Below are positions 15,602 through 25,075 of a DNA stretch of 64,000 nt, piece after piece. The notes beneath the pieces were generated by a model that saw only the letters and a program-made list of their open reading frames with translations, ran no database searches and was not told where the DNA came from. Positions within the stretch are counted from its first letter, which is position 1. Every line of letters starts with the position of its first letter. A program made the translations under genes and the position numbers. The DNA comes from CAZFGK01 sp964518635 (GTDB lineage Bacteria > Zixibacteria > MSB-5A5 > GN15 > FEB-12), in assembly GCA_964518635.1 (NCBI GenBank), contig CAZFGK010000007.1:1-64000 (forward strand), read 5' to 3'.

Positions 15602-16879
15602 ATGAGTGGCGAAACAGTTACGAAAAACATATTGCCATCCCCGGCAGAAAACATCGAGATCGATCGTCAGATCGAATTGATCCGTCGCGGGGTGGTCGAT
15701 CTGCTTCCGTTGGATGAGTTTCGCGCAATGCTGTTGCAGTCTTTGCGCACTGGGGTACCGCTGAGAATTAAGCAGGGATTTGATCCAACTTCTCCCGATA
15801 TCCATATCGGTCACGCCGTCGGGATCAGAAAGCTTCGTCAATTGCAGCTTCTGGGGCATACCATTGTCCTGATCGTGGGAGACTACACAAGTCTCATTGG
15901 TGATCCTTCCGGCCGATCGAGCACTCGTCCGACACTCTCCTATGATGAAATCATGTCGAATGCGAAGACCTATCAGGAGCAGTTCTTCCGGATTCTGGAT
16001 AAAGACCGCGTGGAAGTTCGTTTCAACGGGGAATGGTTCAAGACCATGCCGTTTGATGAAGTCGTGAAGCTCGCAGCAAAATTCACGTTGTCTCAAATTC
16101 TCGAACGGGATGATTTTACCAAGCGGTACAAGGCCGGCGTTCCGATTTCATTGCATGAGTTTCTCTACCCGCTCATGCAAGGATATGACTCCTATGCAAT
16201 TCGCGCTGATCTTGAACTTGGTGCCACTGAGCAGACCTTTAATCTTCTCGCCGGACGGGTGATTCAGGAGTCGTACGGCCAACGCCCGCAGTGCATTCTC
16301 ACCATGCCGATCCTTGTTGGTCTGGACGGGGAGAAAAAGATGTCCAAGTCACTTGGCAACTACATCGGCGTGACCGATGACCCGACTAACATGTTCGGCA
16401 AGGTGATGTCGATCCCCGATTCGTTGATCGAACAATACTATGAACTCTGTACAGATGTTTCCCTCGAACAACTCGCCGACATAAAGGTTCGACTGAAAGA
16501 TGCCTCGCTGAACCCCATGCTGCTAAAAAAAGAACTTGGCGAAGCAATTGTCGATTTGTATCACCCGACCGGATCAGGAAGAAGCGCGAGAGAGGAGTTC
16601 GAGCGAGTGTTCGCGAAAGGGGAGCTCCCCGAGGATATCCCGGAACTTTCGCGAGAAAAAATCATCGAACTCGGACTTGATCCCTCGAAACTCTACCTCG
16701 CTGGCCTGATCGCCAAATCTGGTCTAGCCAAGTCTTCTACTGAAGCAAGAAAACTGATCGCGTCCGGTGCGGTGACACTGGGTGATCAGCGAATTGACGA
16801 TCAGGCGATTGAAATCAGTTTGCAAAATGATGTGATCCTGAAAGTTGGAAAACGTCGCTACTTGAAGTTGACCGTATAA
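15602..16879 (+). CDS. tyrS: tyrosyl-tRNA synthetase
   Basis: 425 residues, class I synthetase charging tRNA-Tyr. The HIGH motif is at 68-71 (DIHIGHAVG), the KMSKS motif is intact at 246-250, and a C-terminal S4-type RNA-binding domain covers about 360-425 (SSTEARKLIASGAV). The layout (HIGHAVGIRKLRQLQ, NAKTYQEQFFRIL) is the TyrZ-like branch rather than the E. coli TyrS type. No Shine-Dalgarno precedes the ATG at 15602. The stop overlaps the start of the following TPR gene (TAATG), so the two are translationally coupled. Confidence 0.95.
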   Translation: MSGETVTKNILPSPAENIEIDRQIELIRRGVVDLLPLDEFRAMLLQSLRTGVPLRIKQGFDPTSPDIHIGHAVGIRKLRQLQLLGHTIVLIVGDYTSLIGDPSGRSSTRPTLSYDEIMSNAKTYQEQFFRILDKDRVEVRFNGEWFKTMPFDEVVKLAAKFTLSQILERDDFTKRYKAGVPISLHEFLYPLMQGYDSYAIRADLELGATEQTFNLLAGRVIQESYGQRPQCILTMPILVGLDGEKKMSKSLGNYIGVTDDPTNMFGKVMSIPDSLIEQYYELCTDVSLEQLADIKVRLKDASLNPMLLKKELGEAIVDLYHPTGSGRSAREEFERVFAKGELPEDIPELSREKIIELGLDPSKLYLAGLIAKSGLAKSSTEARKLIASGAVTLGDQRIDDQAIEISLQNDVILKVGKRRYLKLTV

Positions 16880-18468
16880 TGAATATGCAATTGAAAAGAC
16901 TGCCTTTTGCTAAAATTCAACGGATATCTCTGGCTACGATCTTAGCTCTGATCCTGTTGCCACTCTTGAATCTTCATGCACAGGAGAAGATTGATCGGGA
17001 GACGGTCTATCTCTACACGACCGGAAAGACGCTTCAGCTAACCGGCAATCGTCAACAGGCGGTTGGCTATCTCCAGCAGGCGTGGGCGAAAGCACCTCAA
17101 TCTGTTGAGATTGGTCTTACCTACGCCCAGTCACTCTTTGAACTCCGTCAGTACCAGACCGCCCTTGATGTGCTGGATTCACTTTCGGCAAACAAATCTG
17201 ACGTCCAGTATTTTCGGGCGATCTTGTTCCGTGCGCTGGGACGGGAAGCGGATGCAATCGTCGCCTTTCAGAAAACAGTCATGCTCGACTCGACCTCGTC
17301 GAATGCACATTCATTTCTCGCCAACTACTACCTCTCAACGAAACAGAATGATTCCGCACTGGTCACCTTTTTGCGATTGGGTAAACTGTTCCCCGAGAAT
17401 CCCGGATTCTGGAATGAAGCGGCAAAGTTACAGATAGAAAAGAACGATATCGACGGAGCAAAAGACTCGTACCGTCGTTCTGTGCGTGCCGACAAATCTT
17501 CTCGGAATTTCGAAGGGGTTTTCGGAATTACGCGCACTCAGTGGGCGACGGGATTTCCTGATTCTGCGTTGCCATACGCCCGCCTGATTGTACAGCATCG
17601 TCCCCAGGAGGCAAACAACTACCGAGTACTTGCATCACTTTATGGTGACCTCGATTCACTCCCACAGGCAATCCTGACCGCAACGCAGGGGCTTGGTGTA
17701 AAACCACGCGATCCTGATCTTCGAAGGCAGCTTGGTGTTCTTTACTTTGACGCAGACTCACTACTTGAATCTGAACAGGTTTTACATGGATTGGTCAAGG
17801 ATAGTATTGCTGATCACATCACATTCCTAGTACTGAGCCAGGTGAAGCTGCGACAGGGGGATACATCGGCGGCCCTCGTTGCTGCGGATCAGGCGACGAT
17901 TCACTTCCCACATCTTTCGCAGACATGGGCAGGGCTTGCCGATCTGGAAAGAAGACGGGGGAGAGTCGATCTCGCTCTGTCCGCATTGGACGAGGGGCTG
18001 AAAAGTTCACCAACGCTGGCTGATTCAACCACCCTCCATGCAATTCAGGCAGACTTTCTTGCACAGGATCGACAGTTTCAACTTGCGTACGATGCCTATG
18101 AGCGAGCACTCAAAGGGCGACCGGATGATGCGACGATTTTGAACAACTATGGTTTTCTTCTGGCCGATCAAAATGTGCGTGTAAACGATGCCTATCGGAT
18201 GATCAAGAAAGCCCTTGAATTACGTCCCGATGCCGGCTTTATCCTCGATTCCTATGGCTGGGTGCTGCATCGTCAGGGGAAACATAAAGAGGCACTCACC
18301 TATCTGTTGAAGGCGGATTCGTTAAATCCAAATGCGGAGACAAGTGAACATGTCGGGGATGTCTACAAGGCGATGAAGCAGAATGACAAAGCAATTGAAT
18401 GGTGGAAGAAGTCAGTCGATCAGAATCCGAATCGCCCTGCGGTGAAAGCGAAACTTCAGCTTCAATAA
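16879..18468 (+). CDS. secreted TPR repeat protein
   Basis: 529 residues. A signal peptide (about 1-35, hydrophobic core LATILALILLPLLNL) is followed by about a dozen tetratricopeptide-type units throughout, for example near NNYGFLLADQNVRVNDAYRM and SYGWVLHRQGKHKEALTYLL. Such solenoids serve as protein-interaction scaffolds in the periplasm or at the outer membrane. The start overlaps the tyrS stop and the stop abuts the start of the next lipoprotein gene, so it belongs to an operon tyrS-TPR-lipoprotein-mscS. No enzymatic domain is present; the partner is unknown. Confidence 0.88.
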   Translation: MNMQLKRLPFAKIQRISLATILALILLPLLNLHAQEKIDRETVYLYTTGKTLQLTGNRQQAVGYLQQAWAKAPQSVEIGLTYAQSLFELRQYQTALDVLDSLSANKSDVQYFRAILFRALGREADAIVAFQKTVMLDSTSSNAHSFLANYYLSTKQNDSALVTFLRLGKLFPENPGFWNEAAKLQIEKNDIDGAKDSYRRSVRADKSSRNFEGVFGITRTQWATGFPDSALPYARLIVQHRPQEANNYRVLASLYGDLDSLPQAILTATQGLGVKPRDPDLRRQLGVLYFDADSLLESEQVLHGLVKDSIADHITFLVLSQVKLRQGDTSAALVAADQATIHFPHLSQTWAGLADLERRRGRVDLALSALDEGLKSSPTLADSTTLHAIQADFLAQDRQFQLAYDAYERALKGRPDDATILNNYGFLLADQNVRVNDAYRMIKKALELRPDAGFILDSYGWVLHRQGKHKEALTYLLKADSLNPNAETSEHVGDVYKAMKQNDKAIEWWKKSVDQNPNRPAVKAKLQLQ

Positions 18469-20139
18469 ATGTCGAATATCCGTTTCAGTCATCTAGCGCG
18501 ACCTGGTCTTTATCTCATTTTACTGCATCTTATTTTCGGTTGCGCGGAGATCGAAGCCCCTTCCGGCGGACCGATCGACAAGACCGGACCAAAGGGGCTT
18601 GCTGCATTCCCCTCAGATGGTACGCTCGAGTACTCCGGTACTCCCGAATTTACCTTTCAATTCGACGAACACATTGATGAACGGACCGTTGCATCATCGT
18701 TGATTATTACTCCGCGACCACTCACTCCCCCTGAAATTCGCACCCGCGGAAAACAGGTGATCATTCGCTTGAATGACTCGCTCAGAGATGAAACGACGTA
18801 TTTAGTCGCACTTTCGCCGTCCGTGAAGGATCTCAGAGGGAATCAGTTGAGTGAACAGGTCGCCATTCGTTTCTCGACCGGCCGCTCAATCGACACCGGA
18901 CGGATCGTTGGTCGTGTTTTGCAGGAAGGGAAGACACTCGCAGGTGTGGTTGTGGTGGCCTATCCTATGACTGATGGAAAGATCACTGGAGATACGCTCA
19001 AGCCCATTTATCGAACAGTCACTGCCGGGGATGGATTGTTTCATCTCGATGTCCTACCGAGCGGAGAGTATGTCATCGTTGCCTTTGTTGATGCCGACCG
19101 AGACGAACTACCAAATCAAACTACCGAACAGATCGGTGTCGCAGATCGCGTCGTCAAAGTCGCCGCCGATCTCCCAGCGCCAAATCTGACCATCTGGATT
19201 CCTCCGAAGAATACCACGCTTATTCCGAGTGTCAGGCAAGTAGGGAATGGACTTCTTCGACTGAGCGGCATCTATGACTCCATTAGCTCTGATCAGATTG
19301 AGCTGAAGCTTGCTCGCAGCTCTGCTCCTACGCCTCACTCACTGCGCAAAGATAAGTTTGTCGGTGCCTATCTCATCGAATTTCCGGCAAGTGATACAGG
19401 GGATGCAGAGATTTTTATTATTCGGCCCACGGACACGGTTAAGTTGCCGGTCAGAATATTTGTGAGTAAGGATACAAAATCTCCCGAATTCTGGATTTCT
19501 CGTCCATCCGAATCCTGGGGACGATCGATGCCTAACTCGATAGTTCTGACTTTCTCCGAGCAGATGGACACAACGATGAGTGTTTCATTGAGAGGCATGG
19601 GAAGGGATTCTCTCACATCCCTTTCATTTGTCTGGCAGAGCACATTTGCTGCTGCCGCACGTCCGAGAGATTCGATTCTCTTGCAACGGTGGAGAGTATC
19701 GCGCCCCTTCCCAAGGGACAAAGCTGGAAATGAACTGCTCGACACGCTGTTAAGTATTCCGTTTCGCGTGGTTGCAGAAGATTCTCTTGGGAGCATTTCC
19801 GGGATACTGACCAACATCAATGACGATAGTACCTGGATTCGGGTCTATCGTCTCAATCAACCAGAGACAACCAGTTTCTTTCTGGCGAGTAACAGATTTG
19901 ATTTTCAACTTCCCTCCGGGCGATATGGACTTGAGGCGTTTACCGAACGTGCGCCGACAATGAACGGCACATGGACACACGGCGCATTGAATCCGCTTCG
20001 CTTGGCGGAACCCAGATATCAGTTTATCGATACGTTGACAGTGAGAGCACGTTTTGAAGTGACGGGACTTTCCCTACGCCCATTTGTGCCGGTCATGAGT
20101 GGGTCGAAGTCGATTTCAGCTACACGAGGTAGTCAGTGA
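18469..20139 (+). CDS. lipoprotein with Big_5-type Ig-like domain
   Basis: 556 residues. The lipobox is LIFGC with Cys25, so the mature protein is lipid-anchored. The mature N-terminus (EAPSGGPIDKTGP) and following segment (FQFDEHIDERTV ... RFSTG) are typical of a bacterial Ig-like Big_5 domain. Further on there are carboxypeptidase-regulatory-like beta sandwiches (GRIVGRVLQEGKTLAGVVVVAY) and another Big_5-like stretch (IVLTFSEQMDTT). Function is unknown; similar lipoproteins are common surface or outer-membrane proteins in Bacteroidetes and relatives. The ATG immediately follows the TPR gene stop, and the mscS gene overlaps its end. Confidence 0.85.
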   Translation: MSNIRFSHLARPGLYLILLHLIFGCAEIEAPSGGPIDKTGPKGLAAFPSDGTLEYSGTPEFTFQFDEHIDERTVASSLIITPRPLTPPEIRTRGKQVIIRLNDSLRDETTYLVALSPSVKDLRGNQLSEQVAIRFSTGRSIDTGRIVGRVLQEGKTLAGVVVVAYPMTDGKITGDTLKPIYRTVTAGDGLFHLDVLPSGEYVIVAFVDADRDELPNQTTEQIGVADRVVKVAADLPAPNLTIWIPPKNTTLIPSVRQVGNGLLRLSGIYDSISSDQIELKLARSSAPTPHSLRKDKFVGAYLIEFPASDTGDAEIFIIRPTDTVKLPVRIFVSKDTKSPEFWISRPSESWGRSMPNSIVLTFSEQMDTTMSVSLRGMGRDSLTSLSFVWQSTFAAAARPRDSILLQRWRVSRPFPRDKAGNELLDTLLSIPFRVVAEDSLGSISGILTNINDDSTWIRVYRLNQPETTSFFLASNRFDFQLPSGRYGLEAFTERAPTMNGTWTHGALNPLRLAEPRYQFIDTLTVRARFEVTGLSLRPFVPVMSGSKSISATRGSQ

Positions 20140-21227
20140 ATCTTCTGCTTGAGCAATTCGTCCCCAATCCGGTATTCCGTCCGTTGGTTGGCAGTCTCAT
20201 CATTATCGCTCTCACGTTGCTCGGCTCATTCATTGTCAAGAATCTGATACTAGGCATCGTCACCCGACTTACTTCAGCGACAAAATCCGACCTCGATGAT
20301 CGTCTGGTCAAAGCATCCGGAAAATATATCTACTGGCTCTCATTTGTTTTCGGCGGAGCCATTTTGTCCAACTTTGTCGAGAGTTACACCGCGCTCTGGC
20401 TTGGAGAGCAATTCTTCGTAGTCATAGACGGCATTATATATAGTGCCGGAGTTCTGGTCGTTGCAGGACTTCTTACCAGTGCGTTGGTCGCGACATTGCA
20501 ATGGTATGGGGAACATATTGCTGATCGCACTGCCACACGTCTTGATGAACAATTCGTACCGTTGGTCAGTAGGATTGGTCGCATAGTCATTGGCATGATC
20601 GCGCTGCTGACCATTCTTGATCACTTCGCCGTTGATGTGAAGGGTCTGATTGCAGTTCTCGGAGTTGGCTCTCTCGGTATTGCCCTCGCGGCTCAGGACA
20701 CGATTGCGAACATGATCGGTGGTTTTGTGATCATGATCGATCGCCCCTTTCGCATCGGAGATCGACTGCTCATGCCAAATGGCTCCGTCTGTATCGTCCG
20801 GCAGATCGGCCTTCGTTCAACTCGATTGCTGACATTCGATAATACTCTGATTATCACCCCGAACGCTGAATTGGTAAAATCGACTATTCACAATCTCAGC
20901 TATCCGGAACCCGAAATTCGTGTGGTAGTTTCTATTGGTGTTGCGTATGACTCAGATATAGACAGGGTGCGCAGATGTATGCTGGATATCGCAGCATCAC
21001 ATCCAAAAGTGCTCGAATCAACGAAACCGGAAGTGCATCTGGTGAAATTGTCTGACAGTGCGATGGAGGTTACGCTCTATTGCCGGGTTGGAAACTTTAC
21101 TGAACAATTTGACACCGGGAATGAGCTTCGAGAGACTCTTGTGAAGCGGTTTCGAACTGAAGGAATTGTCATTCCATACCCACAACGAGTGGTGCATCTA
21201 CCTGCAGCGAAGCCAACACATAACTAA
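20136..21227 (+). CDS. MscS-family small-conductance mechanosensitive channel
   Basis: 363 residues. Three or four N-terminal helices (about 16-38, 55-73, 90-115 and 145-165) are followed by the pore-lining TM3 and the hallmark sequence GVGSLGIALAAQDTIANMIGG, then IDRPFRIGD and the cytoplasmic beta domain (DNTLIITPNAELVKSTIHNLS). It opens on membrane tension to release solutes during osmotic downshock. The start is GTG at 20136, which overlaps the stop of the lipoprotein gene (GTGA), with GAGGT upstream. It meets the convergent ABC permease gene with no bases between the two stop codons. Confidence 0.95.
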   Translation: MNLLLEQFVPNPVFRPLVGSLIIIALTLLGSFIVKNLILGIVTRLTSATKSDLDDRLVKASGKYIYWLSFVFGGAILSNFVESYTALWLGEQFFVVIDGIIYSAGVLVVAGLLTSALVATLQWYGEHIADRTATRLDEQFVPLVSRIGRIVIGMIALLTILDHFAVDVKGLIAVLGVGSLGIALAAQDTIANMIGGFVIMIDRPFRIGDRLLMPNGSVCIVRQIGLRSTRLLTFDNTLIITPNAELVKSTIHNLSYPEPEIRVVVSIGVAYDSDIDRVRRCMLDIAASHPKVLESTKPEVHLVKLSDSAMEVTLYCRVGNFTEQFDTGNELRETLVKRFRTEGIVIPYPQRVVHLPAAKPTHN

Positions 21228-22058
21228 CTATTGCTTCACCGCACCAGCGGTGAGTCCGGCGATAATCTGTCTTTGAAGAATCGCGTAAACAATCAAGACC
21301 GGAAGCATAGAAAGAAATGCCCCGGCCATGACCTGCGGCCAGTCGATATTCTGCTGCCCCTGAAGCATTGCCAATGCGACTGGTAATGTGCGAAGAGAAT
21401 CAGAGGATGTCAGGATGAAAGGGAACAGAAACGAATTCCAGTTGGTGAAAAAGACCTGAATTGCCAGCACCGCCAGCACCGGACGACAGACCGGCATCAC
21501 CACTCGAAACAAAATCGTCCATTCACTTGCCCCGTCGACTCGGGCTGCCTCTTCCATTGCGGTAGGAAGTGACAGGACATACTGACGAACCAGAAAAATT
21601 CCGATTGGCGTGACGAGCCACGGAAGAATGAGTGCCGCATAGGTATTGTATGCGCCTGATTTTATCGCCATCAGATAGAGTGGGATCATGACAATGTGAG
21701 TCGGCAGTATGGTCACTGCCAGAACGGAGTAGAGAAGGAATCTATTGAAGCGATTTCTTCGGCGGGCGATGGAATAACCGACCATAAAGCAAAAGAGAAT
21801 ATTCCCTACGGTTACCAGCGAGCCAACCAGTACAGAATTGAGCAGCGGTCTCCACAGGAGAGAACTCTTGAGAAGATACAGTATATTCTCAAAACTCCAT
21901 GCCATCTTCCAGACCGAATCAAGATCAATCACACTGTTTGGTGAGAGCATCGCCACCCGGATCATCCATACAAGCGGAAATGCCATAAGCAAAGTCAGAG
22001 GAACGAGCAGAAACCATCTGACGCTCGGCTGCATTCCTCGTCTAAATGTCGATCTCAT
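21228..22058 (-). CDS. carbohydrate ABC transporter permease, MalG type
   Basis: 276 residues with six membrane helices. The ATPase-contacting EAA loop reads EEAARVDGASEWTILFRVVMP, typical of MalG-type sugar importer permeases; the C-terminus LQRQIIAGLTAGAVKQ is also characteristic. It is the last gene of a solute-binding protein-MalF-MalG operon, and its ATG overlaps the stop of the MalF-type gene by four bases. No ATPase gene is in the operon, so a shared MsmX/UgpC-type ATPase encoded elsewhere is probably used. Substrate cannot be told from sequence. Confidence 0.93.
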   Translation of the reverse strand: MRSTFRRGMQPSVRWFLLVPLTLLMAFPLVWMIRVAMLSPNSVIDLDSVWKMAWSFENILYLLKSSLLWRPLLNSVLVGSLVTVGNILFCFMVGYSIARRRNRFNRFLLYSVLAVTILPTHIVMIPLYLMAIKSGAYNTYAALILPWLVTPIGIFLVRQYVLSLPTAMEEAARVDGASEWTILFRVVMPVCRPVLAVLAIQVFFTNWNSFLFPFILTSSDSLRTLPVALAMLQGQQNIDWPQVMAGAFLSMLPVLIVYAILQRQIIAGLTAGAVKQ

Positions 22059-22915
22059 ACTGCCTCTCTCGAAATGACACGCAACTGCAGGAGACTGATC
22101 ACCAGGACAATGCCAAAAAGGACAAATGCCGCAGCTGAGGCATACCCGAGCCGATAATCAGTGGTGAGAGCGGTTTCGTAAATGAAATAGACCGAAGTGG
22201 TCGTCTCGAATTTCCCTTTCGTCATCACGTAGACCTCAGTGAAAATCTGAAATGACTTGATGGTGTTAATCACAATCACATAGGCGGCAACCGGCCTGAG
22301 CATCGGAAGAGTGATCGACCAATGACGTCGCAGTCGTCCTGCTCCGGAGAGTTCAGCATCTTCGTACAATTCAGTCGGAATAGACTGCAATCCCGCCAGA
22401 AAGATCATCATGTAATAGCCGACGGATAACCAGATATCCATCGCCATGATACTCGGCAGGGCAGTCGACTGATCAGTCAGAAATCCATGCGGCGGCACCG
22501 GCAATCCGACGGCACTGACCAAAAGATAGAGGTACCCTCCCGGTTGCATAAGATGCGTAAAAATCAATGCGACGACGACAATTGAAGTCACCCACGGCAG
22601 AAAGAAGATCGCTCGAAAGAAATCCCGTCCCGCAAAGGCACGATTCAAAAGGAGAGCAAAGAAAAGTGCGATGGCCGTTGTAATGGGAATAGTGACGACC
22701 ACAAAGATGGCGGTTGTTTTCAGTGAAGTGAGGAAGGCAGGATCATGAAAAAGTGCAGTGTAATTAGAGAGTCCGAACGTATCTGACGGTAGGAAGAGAG
22801 TCGAATTAGTGAAGCTCAGATACAACGAAAAAAGAAGCGGAAACAACCAGAATCCGAGAAGAGAAAGTAACCAGGGGAGGGAGAAAAGAAAACTGGTGGC
22901 AGGACGAAGTGCCAT
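22055..22915 (-). CDS. carbohydrate ABC transporter permease, MalF type
   Basis: 286 residues with six helices. The EAA loop is YEDAELSGAGRLRRHWSITLP, the MalF-type signature for docking to the ATPase, and YASAAAFVLFGIVLVIS is the usual last helix. It forms the translocation channel with the MalG-type protein encoded next. The gene starts four bases after the stop of the binding protein and overlaps the MalG-type gene, so all three are translated from one mRNA. Confidence 0.93.
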   Translation of the reverse strand: MALRPATSFLFSLPWLLSLLGFWLFPLLFSLYLSFTNSTLFLPSDTFGLSNYTALFHDPAFLTSLKTTAIFVVVTIPITTAIALFFALLLNRAFAGRDFFRAIFFLPWVTSIVVVALIFTHLMQPGGYLYLLVSAVGLPVPPHGFLTDQSTALPSIMAMDIWLSVGYYMMIFLAGLQSIPTELYEDAELSGAGRLRRHWSITLPMLRPVAAYVIVINTIKSFQIFTEVYVMTKGKFETTTSVYFIYETALTTDYRLGYASAAAFVLFGIVLVISLLQLRVISREAV

Positions 22916-22919
22916 CAGT

Positions 22920-24176
22920 CTACTTCGGTTTCGGCAGGGCTTCGATCTTGTTTCTCAGTTGATACAATGCATCCGCTGGCTTCACTCCGTTGAACAAGAC
23001 CTGCTCGATTGCGGTTTCAAATTCACGTTCAATCGCGGGCCATCTTGGATCGACGGGAGGACTTTTGACGAGCATGAGCTGTTTGACTATTGTCTGACGG
23101 TTCACATCGGACTCAAAATATGGATCGCGGTGGATAGCGCGTGCTGATGGTCCCGATGTCCCACTCACTTTACTGAACCTGAGTTGATTTTCTGGGGATG
23201 AGATGAATCGTATGAACTGCCACGCTGCGTCTTTGTTGGATGATTTCTCCGGAATCGCGAGATACTCCCCACCAAGAAAAGAGAAACTCGGATAGGCAAT
23301 TCCCGGCATGATGAGAGTAAAGTACTCGAAGTTGTTTTCCGTCTTTGAGAGTCGTTTCAAAAGCCAGTCGCCGGAGATGAGCATGGCGAGTTTCCCCTGC
23401 ACAAAAGCATCCTCCAAGGTTCGCTGATCACCGACCAGCGCGCCTGAGTCGTGGAACTGCTTGTAGAGATCAAGAGCCGCAATAGCACGATCACTCGCGA
23501 CAGTCGAGAATTGCCCTGTCTTGTCAAAGAAATCGGCCCCGAATGACCAGAAAAAGGGGAGGACTTTTTTATACAACCGGTGTTTTTCTGGTGTATTCGA
23601 TCCCCATGGATAGAAAGGCTTACCGTCATATCGCACTTTCACATTCGCGTATTGGGCGTAATTCCAGTTATACGGAAGAAAATTGCTGTCCAGCTTTGAG
23701 GCGTTGAGGATCGAGCGATTTACGAAGAGCACCCGGGTTCCAAGTATCCAGGGCATCGCATAGACTTTCTCTTTCCAGGTCGACAACCCCCAGCCGACAT
23801 ATCCAGCACTATCAGGACGGATTCGTTCACTGATATCAGACAACTGACCGGGCATTGCAAATTGAGCGATCCAGTCGGAACCCAACTCCACTACATCCGG
23901 CCCCTGACCGGAAGCCAGAGCCAAGGCGATCTTCTCCTGTCCATTTGCCCAGGTTAAATCAGTGATTTCAACATTGATTTCCGGATTGGCAGTTTCAAAT
24001 TCTGTCACCAATGTATCGATGAATGGGCGAATCTCCGGATCGGTCCAGAAATGCCAGAACTGTAGTGTCGACTTCGCATGCGAGGATCCCGACAGCACGA
24101 ACAACCCGGCAAGAGCAACAAGAATGAAAAACAGCGTACGTTTAGCAGCGTCAGTAAAGGATATCGATTTCATCAT
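22920..24176 (-). CDS. extracellular sugar-binding protein of the ABC importer
   Basis: About 418 residues from the Met pair at 24176. An upstream in-frame start at 24212 is possible, but it would add a non-hydrophobic 12-residue extension and overlap two inverted repeats. From 24176 a good signal peptide follows (core TLFFILVALAGLFVLSG, end SHAKS). The mature start LQFWHFWTDPEI and the pattern GQGPDVVELGSDW are typical of family 1 (MalE/UgpB-like) solute-binding proteins. It captures the substrate in the periplasm for the two permeases downstream. No strong Shine-Dalgarno is seen. Confidence 0.92.
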   Translation of the reverse strand: MMKSISFTDAAKRTLFFILVALAGLFVLSGSSHAKSTLQFWHFWTDPEIRPFIDTLVTEFETANPEINVEITDLTWANGQEKIALALASGQGPDVVELGSDWIAQFAMPGQLSDISERIRPDSAGYVGWGLSTWKEKVYAMPWILGTRVLFVNRSILNASKLDSNFLPYNWNYAQYANVKVRYDGKPFYPWGSNTPEKHRLYKKVLPFFWSFGADFFDKTGQFSTVASDRAIAALDLYKQFHDSGALVGDQRTLEDAFVQGKLAMLISGDWLLKRLSKTENNFEYFTLIMPGIAYPSFSFLGGEYLAIPEKSSNKDAAWQFIRFISSPENQLRFSKVSGTSGPSARAIHRDPYFESDVNRQTIVKQLMLVKSPPVDPRWPAIEREFETAIEQVLFNGVKPADALYQLRNKIEALPKPK

Positions 24177-24184
24177 GACCGAAA

Positions 24185-24231
24185 GATGCATACATGCATC
24201 CCACATCGACAACTACAAAGTTATTGTAGTT
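24185..24231. promoter_or_regulatory. two perfect inverted repeats in the divergent sugar-ABC / membrane-module region
   Basis: GATGCAT-AC-ATGCATC (24185-24200) and AACTACAA-AGTTA-TTGTAGTT (24211-24231) are both perfect. They fill the 68-bp gap between the preferred start of the sugar-binding protein (24176, minus) and the four-gene module (24245, plus). Their position suggests binding sites for a regulator of one or both operons. No regulator gene is adjacent. Confidence 0.6.
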
Positions 24232-24244
24232 CTCCCCTGTAGAA

Positions 24245-25075
24245 ATGCTACGATATCCGGTGATGTTATCCAATCTCGTTGTCCAGCCGAATCTGTTTGC
24301 CACTGCCTTGCTTGATCCGGCGAGACTCCCCCTTTTTTTTCTGACCATCGCTGCCATTCTGATCACCCTCGCCGCCGCATGGCTGGTGCGCCGTAAGAAT
24401 CAACTCCCCCCGACTCGCGTGCGCATGATCCCCGGTCTTGCCGCCCTTGAGGACGCGGTCGGACGGGCGACTGAAATGGGCTCTCCTGTATTGTTCACTA
24501 CCGGCTGGGGAGGGGATATTCAACGCCCCACCACCATAGCAGCCCTTTCCATTTTTGGCGAAGTCGCCGAACGCACAGCTCGCTACCACACCCGACTCCT
24601 TTTTCCCACTCATGATCCGGTGATCATGGCGGTCGCGGAGGAGATTGCACGGGAACGATCCGCCAGAGTGGACGGTCTCCCGCCGGGTCACGGAGACATC
24701 TCATATGTTTCATCTTCACAGTTCGGATATGCCGCGGCGGTCGATGGGATTCTTGTTCGTGAACGCCCTGCTGCGGTCTTTCTCATCGGGACATTTGAAG
24801 CCGAGTCTCTTATTCTGGCAGAAACAGGGAATAGTATCGGGGCGATTCAGATCGCAGGTACCGACTCAACTATTCAGCTCGCCTTTTTTGTTGTCGCCTG
24901 CGACTACACTCTGATCGGGGAAGAGGTCTTTGCAGCTTCCGGATATCTGACACAGGAACCGGATATTGTCGGAACGATTCTGGCTCAGGACTGGATGAAG
25001 ATCCTGATCGCACTTCTTCTCGTGATTGCAACGATAAGTGCGACGATCTGGCCGACCATGATCTGGTGGAAATGA
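24245..25075 (+). CDS. DUF6754-like membrane protein (module gene 1)
   Basis: 276 residues. One N-terminal helix (about 28-45) is followed by an alpha/beta soluble domain (roughly 60-240; VLFTTGWGGDI, TRLLFPTHDPVIMAVAEEI, AAVFLIGTFEAESLILAE, GTDSTIQLAFFVVACDYTLIGEE) and a C-terminal helix (about 252-272). I associate this pattern with DUF6754 proteins, whose function is unknown; the assignment is from memory of the family. The start at 24245 has no clear Shine-Dalgarno, and Met7 is an alternative. Its stop overlaps the next gene (ATGA), beginning a chain of four coupled genes. Confidence 0.75.
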   Translation: MLRYPVMLSNLVVQPNLFATALLDPARLPLFFLTIAAILITLAAAWLVRRKNQLPPTRVRMIPGLAALEDAVGRATEMGSPVLFTTGWGGDIQRPTTIAALSIFGEVAERTARYHTRLLFPTHDPVIMAVAEEIARERSARVDGLPPGHGDISYVSSSQFGYAAAVDGILVRERPAAVFLIGTFEAESLILAETGNSIGAIQIAGTDSTIQLAFFVVACDYTLIGEEVFAASGYLTQEPDIVGTILAQDWMKILIALLLVIATISATIWPTMIWWK

